NCBI GenBank assembly: GCA_027624995.1 | Contig: JAQBTI010000054.1 | Location: 1-10,853 of the forward strand | DNA length: 10,853 bases | Source of the DNA: Chloroflexota bacterium | GTDB taxonomy: Bacteria; Chloroflexota; Dehalococcoidia; Lucifugimonadales; CATQGZ01 | Reading direction: 5' to 3' | Shown: in pieces, positions 6,524 through 10,853 of the stretch | Numbering within the stretch: the stretch's first letter is position 1 | Layout: every line of letters begins with the position of its first letter | Translations under genes and position numbers: made by a program | The notes under the pieces: model-generated | Database searches by the model: none | What the model was told of the DNA's origin: nothing | Seen by the model: only the letters and a program-made list of their open reading frames with translations

Positions 6524-7653
6524 GAGAGGTCGCCTCCAGGCAGCCTGAGACCCCGTTGGCCCGTGTACTGGGCCCGAGGTCGAATCAACCGGTTGTTGGC
6601 GTACTGCTCCAGAATATGGGCGGACCAGCCGGCGATACGGGCGCTTGCGACGACGTTGGTCATCAGGCCCAGCGGGAAGCCGATCTGGGAAAGGACGATG
6701 GCCGCGAAGTAGTCGACGTTAGGAATGATCCCCTTGGTCTCCTGCATGCGCTTTTCGCAGGCGACGGCGATATCGAACCATCTCTCGTCGCCGACGGACC
6801 GGCCCAGGGCCTGGGCCATGCCACGAAGCTCACTTGCCCTGGGATCGCCCGATCGGTAGACACGGTGGCCGAAGCCAGGCAGCAGGCGTTTGTTGGCCAG
6901 GGCATCGTCCACGTAGGCCGCCGCCCGCTCAGGTGAGCCCACCGCCATGAACATTCGCATGGCGTCTTCGATAGCGCCGCCGTGGAGCGAGCCCTTGATA
7001 GCGCCTATCCCTGCCACGACCGCCGAGTAGAAATCCGAAAGCGTACCGACGACGACGCGACAGGCAAAGGTCGAGGCATTCGTTTCGTGCTCCGCGTACA
7101 GGACGAGGGTCGCCTCTAGGGTGCGCCTGATCGTCTCGGTCGGGCGTTCCCCGTGCAGCATGTAATAGTAGTTGGCGGCGTGGTCCACGGTCGGGTCGGG
7201 AGCGATTGGCTCGTGGCCCGCATCGATTCTGGCCTGAGCGGCAACTATCGTGGGAAACTTGGCTGTCAGACTCGCAGCCTTGCGCAGGTTGTCCTCGGGA
7301 CTTACGTCATCTGCGTCGGGGTCCAACGTGCCGAGCATCGAGACGGCCGTCCGCATGGTCGCCATGGGGTCGGCGGATTTTGGGATCGATTTCAGTAGAT
7401 TGAGGACCGGCACCGGCACTTCCCTCTGCGCGGTCAGACCGTTTCGGAACTGGGCGAGCTCGCCCGCGTCGAGTAGCCGGTCGTTCCACAGGAGGAAGGC
7501 CATCTCCTCGAAGCCTAGCTTTCCGACGATGTCCTCTATTCGGTAGCCGCGAATCGTGAGCTCCGGGAGGGACCCGTCGATGTAGGCGATGCGGGACTCG
7601 AAGGCCAGTATGCCTTCCAGTCCCGAGACAACGTGGCCCGTAGCGTCGCCCAT
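6520..7653 (-). CDS. Citrate synthase / 2-methylcitrate synthase
   Basis: Condenses an acyl-CoA (acetyl- or propionyl-CoA) with oxaloacetate in the cytosol. The 377-residue length fits the short bacterial type II-like enzymes. The catalytic triad is present: H224 in SLHGGA, H263 in PGFGHRVYRSGDPRA, and D314 in NVDYFAA. The AEHETNASTF segment (187-196) and the arginines in GHRVYR, SARIAGW and RPRAQYTG that bind the carboxylates are also there. One oddity is LHGGAIED, where the family usually has LHGGANE. ATG 7653-7651 is chosen because AAGGAG lies six bases upstream (7665-7660); the in-frame ATG at 7674 has no such site. It is the first gene of the minus-strand operon, with a promoter and palindromic operator candidate upstream. 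The PrpD-like partner hints at methylcitrate synthesis, but sequence alone does not separate PrpC from GltA. Confidence 0.9.
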   Translation of the reverse strand: MGDATGHVVSGLEGILAFESRIAYIDGSLPELTIRGYRIEDIVGKLGFEEMAFLLWNDRLLDAGELAQFRNGLTAQREVPVPVLNLLKSIPKSADPMATMRTAVSMLGTLDPDADDVSPEDNLRKAASLTAKFPTIVAAQARIDAGHEPIAPDPTVDHAANYYYMLHGERPTETIRRTLEATLVLYAEHETNASTFACRVVVGTLSDFYSAVVAGIGAIKGSLHGGAIEDAMRMFMAVGSPERAAAYVDDALANKRLLPGFGHRVYRSGDPRASELRGMAQALGRSVGDERWFDIAVACEKRMQETKGIIPNVDYFAAIVLSQIGFPLGLMTNVVASARIAGWSAHILEQYANNRLIRPRAQYTGQRGLRLPGGDLS

Positions 7654-7700
7654 GTTGGGCTCCTTCGGCGGCATTGATGCAAAGATAGGTGGTCGGGAGG

Positions 7701-7717
7701 CGTCAGTAATTCTGACG
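7701..7717. promoter_or_regulatory. 17-bp palindrome, candidate operator over the synthase -10
   Basis: CGTCAG (7701-7706) and CTGACG (7712-7717) are perfect inverted arms around TAATT, whose inner A/T pair (7708/7710) also matches. The site covers the proposed minus-strand -10 (7714-7709). Its size and symmetry suit a dimeric helix-turn-helix regulator; a repressor is the simple reading of the position. No regulator gene is in the window. Confidence 0.5.
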
Positions 7718-7737
7718 AGTCGAAGGCGGTGTGTCAA
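7709..7737 (-). promoter_or_regulatory. Promoter of the synthase-MetE-like-PrpD operon
   Basis: Reading the minus strand, TTGACA occupies 7737-7732 (perfect -35) and CAGAAT occupies 7714-7709 (four of six to the -10 consensus), with the ideal 17-base spacer. Transcription would begin near 7702, giving a leader of about 48 bases to ATG 7653. It drives the operon away from the CoA-transferase genes. Confidence 0.6.
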
Positions 7738-7754
7738 CGTGTGTCGGCGGCACT

Positions 7755-7803
7755 CGGTCCGCACGAAAAACGTATAATACGGTCCGCACGAGGTCCCGCA
7801 CGA
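7755..7803 (+). repeat. Direct repeats flanking the CoA-transferase -10, candidate operator
   Basis: The 12-mer CGGTCCGCACGA occurs exactly at 7755-7766 and 7780-7791, 25 bases apart, and a third degenerate copy (GGTCCCGCACGA, one extra C) follows at 7792-7803. Copies 1 and 2 bracket the TATAAT at 7773-7778; copy 2 would cover the start of transcription. The copies being non-coding and placed around the promoter suggests a regulator site. Confidence 0.45.
7773..7778 (+). promoter_or_regulatory. -10 box of the CoA-transferase operon
   Basis: A perfect TATAAT is at 7773-7778, within GTATAATAC; the methyltransferase promoter has the near-identical GTATAATGC. No good -35 lies 16-18 bases upstream, where repeat copy 1 begins, and there is no TGn extension, so the promoter may need an activator. 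Transcription would start near 7785, about 42 bases before ATG 7827. Confidence 0.5.
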
Positions 7804-7826
7804 CGGACCAGGCAAAGGTTTCTTGT

Positions 7827-8540
7827 ATGGCGATCCAAAAGGTGGTCGGATCATTCGAAGCCGCCGTTGCGGATATTCCGGACGGCGCCTGGCTCATGAT
7901 CGACGGCTTCGCGGGGCCGGGTGGGACGCCACAGAACCTCATCGCGGCCCTACGGGACCACGGGGCCAAGGACCTGACGATCATCAGCAACACGGCCGGA
8001 CTCGCCAGCGTAATCGGCTTCGGCACTGTCCCCGGCGACCGGCCGATCGACATCGGAGTTTTGGTAGATAACCAACAGGTCAAGAAAGTGATCGCGTCGT
8101 TCCCGGTTTCGCCATCGCCCTCACGGCCGACCTCTTTCGAGAAGGCCTACAAGGCGGGCAAAGTCGAGCTGGAGGTGGTACCGCAGGGCACGCTGGCGGA
8201 GCGCATACGTGCCGGCGGCGCCGGGATTCCCGCGTTCTACACGCCAACCGGGGCCGGCACGATGATGGCCGAGGGCAGGGAGGTGCGCGAATTCGAAGGT
8301 CGCGAGCACCTGCTCGAACACGCCCTGAAGGCCGACTTCGCCCTGTTGAGAGGTCACAGGGCCGACGCAATCGGCAACGTCGTGTACCGCGGGACGTCGC
8401 GAAATTTCAACGCGGTGATGGCCACGGCTGCAGAGGTAACCGTCCTGGAGGTCGACGAGATAGTGGAGTTGGGTGACCTAGACCCGGAAGGGATACACAC
8501 CCCGGGAATCTTCGTAGACCGAGTCGTGCGCATCCCGTAG
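7827..8540 (+). CDS. scoA: 3-oxoacid CoA-transferase, subunit A
   Basis: Alpha subunit of a class I (SCOT-type) CoA-transferase that moves CoA from a donor such as succinyl-CoA to a 3-oxoacid such as acetoacetate, in the cytosol together with the B subunit encoded next. The 237-residue length is typical. Landmarks are the glycine-rich GFAGPGGTPQNLI near residues 27-39, the family hallmark RAGGAGIPAFYTPTGAGT at 128-145, ADAIGNVVYRGTSRNFN at 179-195, and HTPGIFVDRVV near the end. ATG 7827 is favoured over upstream in-frame starts: AAAGG lies eight bases before it (7814-7818) and the family alignment begins with this Met; a start at 7731 would put the promoter inside the gene. It is the first gene of the plus-strand pair, divergent from the synthase operon. 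The actual acyl acceptor cannot be told from sequence. Confidence 0.9.
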   Translation: MAIQKVVGSFEAAVADIPDGAWLMIDGFAGPGGTPQNLIAALRDHGAKDLTIISNTAGLASVIGFGTVPGDRPIDIGVLVDNQQVKKVIASFPVSPSPSRPTSFEKAYKAGKVELEVVPQGTLAERIRAGGAGIPAFYTPTGAGTMMAEGREVREFEGREHLLEHALKADFALLRGHRADAIGNVVYRGTSRNFNAVMATAAEVTVLEVDEIVELGDLDPEGIHTPGIFVDRVVRIP

Positions 8541-8563
8541 GGGCAACCCCATTGGGCTCCAGA

Positions 8564-8581
8564 GGCGCACCGCCGTGCGCC
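8564..8581 (+). other. Perfect hairpin between the two CoA-transferase genes
   Basis: GGCGCAC (8564-8570) and GTGCGCC (8575-8581) form a perfect seven-pair GC stem with a CGCC loop, in the 75-base gap between the subunit genes. No T-run follows, so it is not an intrinsic terminator. A smaller GGGG-CAA-CCCC element (8540-8550) sits just upstream, starting at the last base of the subunit A stop. An effect on mRNA stability or subunit balance is possible but inferred. Confidence 0.45.
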
Positions 8582-8615
8582 CGCATATGGCCAACGCGTG
8601 GAAGAAGGTTCGGAC

Positions 8616-9281
8616 ATGACGCAGGAACGACTGGACCGAGAGATCATTGCCATGAGGGTGGCGAGGGAGTTGCAGGATGGGGACGTCGTAAATCTCGGCC
8701 TCGGCATCCCGACGCTTTGCTCGCAGTTCGTACCAGAGGGTAGGACCGTCGTCTACCACGCCGAGAACGGCGTGCTCAACTATGGGCCGATGGCTGAAGA
8801 GGGTGAGGAGGACGCGGACCTCACGAACGCCGGCGGCCAGTTCCTGGCATGGGTCCCCGGCATGGCGTTCTTTAGCTCCGCTGAGTCCTTCGCGATGATC
8901 CGAGGAGGCCACATCGACGTTTCGGTTCTCGGCGCGCTGCAGGTCTCGGAGAGGGGCGATCTGGCCAACTGGATGCTGCCGCAGCGAGGCATAGGTAACG
9001 TCGGGGGCGCGATGGACCTCGCCGCTGGGGCGAAGCGGACTATAGTCGCTATGGAGCATGTGGACAAGACGGGCGCGCCGAAGATCGTCCGAGAGTGCGA
9101 CTTCCCGCTCACCGGCAAGGGCTGTGTCAGCCTTATCGTCACGGATATCGCGGTGCTGGAGATTACCCTGGGGGGCCTGGTCCTCAAAGAGACCGCCCCG
9201 GGATGGACTCCGGAGGAGATACAGGCCGAGACGGAGCCCACCCTCGTCATCGCTCCCGACCTACAGGAGATCGTTCTCTAG
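8616..9281 (+). CDS. scoB: 3-oxoacid CoA-transferase, subunit B
   Basis: Beta subunit carrying the catalytic glutamate of the SCOT-type CoA-transferase. E50 in HAENGVLNYGP fits the family (S/A)ENG motif, where the glutamate forms the acyl-CoA thioester intermediate. Other landmarks are NLGLGIPT near residues 26-33, TNAGGQ around 70-75 and GGAMDLAAGAKR at 130-141. The 221-residue length is usual. ATG 8616 is chosen because GAAGAAGG (8601-8608) ends seven bases upstream; an in-frame GTG at 8598 would add six residues but lacks a comparable site. It follows subunit A by 75 bases, with a GC hairpin between, so the pair is probably one transcript. Its TAG stop at 9279-9281 shares the palindrome CTAG with the convergent SbcC gene. 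Substrate range is not readable, as for subunit A. Confidence 0.9.
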   Translation: MTQERLDREIIAMRVARELQDGDVVNLGLGIPTLCSQFVPEGRTVVYHAENGVLNYGPMAEEGEEDADLTNAGGQFLAWVPGMAFFSSAESFAMIRGGHIDVSVLGALQVSERGDLANWMLPQRGIGNVGGAMDLAAGAKRTIVAMEHVDKTGAPKIVRECDFPLTGKGCVSLIVTDIAVLEITLGGLVLKETAPGWTPEEIQAETEPTLVIAPDLQEIVL

Positions 9282-10853
9282 ACCGCCACGAAGGTGGAGC
9301 CAGCGCTCGTCTTCGTGACCTCGATCCGCACCGGGAACGCCTCTTTGATCTGCTCTACGTGGGTGATGACGATTATCTTCTGGAAGTCGTCTTGAATGGA
9401 CTGGATCGCTTCGACCAGCCGCTCCTGGCCTGTACTATCCTGGGACCCAAAGCCCTCGTCAATGAACAGAGTCGGCAGGGGCGCACCGGCCCTCCTGGCT
9501 AACAGCTTCGATAGTGCGATTCGGATGGCGAAGTTGATGCGGAAAGCCTCGCCGCCACTGAATGTCTCGTAGCTCCGGGTCCCAACTTCGTCGGCTATTC
9601 TGATATCCAACTCCTCGGACCTGGCGCCGCCACGGGATTTTCTGCCCTCTACGAGCTGAAGCTTGAGGGTCATACGGTTTTCGGTGAGGCGCATCAGGAC
9701 ATCGTTCGAGTCAGATTCCAACTGGGGGATGGCAGTCTCGATGATGAGCGCCTGGACTCCGTTCTTGCCGAAGGCCAGGGACAGCTCGTCATAGATTGCC
9801 CTCTCGTCCGCAAGCCTTCGACGCTCGCTCTCGTATATCTTCAACTCCTGCTCGAGCTCGACCGACCGCTTGACCTGCTGTTCCAGGACGCCCTGTTCCC
9901 GCAGGGCGTTACTCCGCTGCTCGTCCAGCTCGGCTGCCAGCTTCTCCGCCTCCCTAAGCCGGGCCTCCTCGGAGTCGAGAGTCCCTAGCTCAACCTGGAG
10001 TACCGCACCGCGCTGCTCCGCGTCCATGATCTCCTGACGCCTCCTTTGTAGCATCTCCCGTGCCGTCGCCAGGGACTCTCGCTCGATCGGAAGCCGTTCG
10101 ACTGCCTCCTGGAGCTTGCGATTGAGCTCGTCGTACGGCGCCATAGCCCTGGCCTGCTCGCGGACCTGTCCGTGCCGTGCAGCGTCGTATTGCAATGATT
10201 CGAGGTCTGAATCAACGGTGAACAGAAGGCGTCGCTCTTCGTGGGCAAAGTCTGACGTCGCAAAGGTGCGTTCCCCCTGATCGAGCTGGATGGTGGTCTG
10301 GATGATCTGGGCCTTGGCCCTTTCCGCCCCGGTCCGCTCACTCTCCAGCGTCGCCTTGTTTCTCTCGATATGCTGACGTATGCCGCGAAGCTCGGTCTCG
10401 CTGCCGGTGAGGGCTACGACCAGTTCCCCGTGCTGTCGTCCGAGGGAGTCGCGCTCGGAGGAGTTATCGAGGTATCTGCCCTTGCTCTCCCGGCCCAGTG
10501 CCTCGTATTCGAGCCTAAGGTGTTCCTTTCCCTCGGGTCCGAGGGCTTGGTTGCACAGCGGGCAAACGGAGTCGCCCTGCTCCAGCATGTCGAACTTCTT
10601 GCGGGTGTCCTCCATCTCGCCGACGAGGCGCTCTTTTGCCGCATCGAGGTCCCGTAGCCGGTCCGCTATGATTTGGGCCTCCAGGCGCCGCCTCTCGACC
10701 CCTTCCTGGCGCTCTTGAAGGTCTTTCTCCTGCTGGACCAGTTGCGCGACCTGGGACGCTATCTCCCCCAACCTGCCGGCCTTGGGCTCCAAATCATGGG
10801 TGATTGCAGTCCTTAGCTGCGCGATTTGGCTCGTCAGCCGCTCGCCCTGAATA
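9278..10853 (-). CDS. sbcC: SbcC/Rad50-type ATPase, C-terminal part (5' partial)
   Basis: DNA double-strand-end processing ATPase that acts with the nuclease SbcD/Mre11. The window holds 525 codons and the frame is open to the right edge, so the Walker A half and the first coiled-coil arm lie outside; the TTG near 10792 is only an internal codon. The zinc hook CPLC (CxxC, bases 10564-10553) is the tip of the coiled coil. About 330 residues of Glu/Arg/Leu/Gln-rich coiled coil follow, then the C-terminal ABC half: FSGGEAF signature (about 9561-9541), Walker B TLFIDEGFGSQD with the Asp codon at 9460-9458, and the H-loop ITHV. All expected C-lobe elements are intact. It is convergent with the CoA-transferase gene and functionally unrelated to it. 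Other hook-bearing SMC-like proteins are possible, but SbcC fits best. Confidence 0.88.
   Translation of the reverse strand, partial: IQGERLTSQIAQLRTAITHDLEPKAGRLGEIASQVAQLVQQEKDLQERQEGVERRRLEAQIIADRLRDLDAAKERLVGEMEDTRKKFDMLEQGDSVCPLCNQALGPEGKEHLRLEYEALGRESKGRYLDNSSERDSLGRQHGELVVALTGSETELRGIRQHIERNKATLESERTGAERAKAQIIQTTIQLDQGERTFATSDFAHEERRLLFTVDSDLESLQYDAARHGQVREQARAMAPYDELNRKLQEAVERLPIERESLATAREMLQRRRQEIMDAEQRGAVLQVELGTLDSEEARLREAEKLAAELDEQRSNALREQGVLEQQVKRSVELEQELKIYESERRRLADERAIYDELSLAFGKNGVQALIIETAIPQLESDSNDVLMRLTENRMTLKLQLVEGRKSRGGARSEELDIRIADEVGTRSYETFSGGEAFRINFAIRIALSKLLARRAGAPLPTLFIDEGFGSQDSTGQERLVEAIQSIQDDFQKIIVITHVEQIKEAFPVRIEVTKTSAGSTFVAV

Noticed and set aside
6032..6712. 226-residue plus-strand frame opposite the MetE-like gene and the 3' end of the synthase gene
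   Set aside because: Both minus-strand genes are confidently identified and the antisense frame has no family features.
7731..7826. Upstream start for CoA-transferase subunit A
   Set aside because: It would place the TATAAT and repeats inside the gene, and the residues before MAIQ do not resemble the family.
7654..7854. N-terminal extension of the citrate synthase frame to 7854, or a start at 7674
   Set aside because: The extension would run through the divergent promoter region and is not synthase-like; ATG 7674 lacks a ribosome site, while 7653 has AAGGAG at six bases.

Overview
The window is a GC-rich (about 60% by eye), gene-dense bacterial fragment with short gaps and housekeeping-type sigma70 hexamers. 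The mix of genes (immune-inhibitor-A-like metalloprotease, NosD-like beta-helix protein, stand-alone catalytic-domain MetE homologue, MmgE/PrpD protein, SCOT-type CoA-transferase, SbcC) would fit an environmental Chloroflexota such as a SAR202/Dehalococcoidia-like lineage. That assignment is an impression from protein style only; no rRNA or other marker is present.

Left part (1-4090, + strand): the 3' portion of a secreted, probably lipid-anchored zinc metalloprotease with an InhA-like C-terminal beta-sandwich; a promoter followed by a class I SAM-dependent methyltransferase whose Shine-Dalgarno sits in a hairpin; then, after a 226-base gap, a right-handed parallel beta-helix protein. Nothing links these three into one pathway, and they look like independent units.

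Middle part (4105-7653, - strand): a tight operon read right to left: citrate/2-methylcitrate synthase, a MetE-like single-domain methyltransferase (4-base TTGA overlap with the gene before it), and an MmgE/PrpD dehydratase (28-base gap). Its promoter is a good TTGACA-17-CAGAAT pair, and a near-perfect 17-bp palindrome covers the -10. Divergently, on the + strand (7827-9281), lie the two subunits of a 3-oxoacid CoA-transferase, behind a TATAAT box bracketed by 12-base direct repeats. The shared 173-base control region holds both sets of candidate operators, so the two transcripts may be co-regulated as one acyl-CoA/organic-acid module: the CoA-transferase activates a 3-oxoacid, the synthase condenses an acyl-CoA with oxaloacetate, and the PrpD protein dehydrates the tricarboxylic product. 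The role of the MetE-like protein in this set is unexplained, and no methylisocitrate lyase (PrpB) is present in the window.

Right edge (9278-10853, - strand): the C-terminal half of an SbcC/Rad50-type ATPase with zinc hook, signature motif, Walker B and H-loop. It converges on the CoA-transferase gene, and the two stop codons share one CTAG. No RNA genes, CRISPR arrays, insertion sequences or convincing intrinsic terminators were seen. No gap without a gene exceeds 300 bases.
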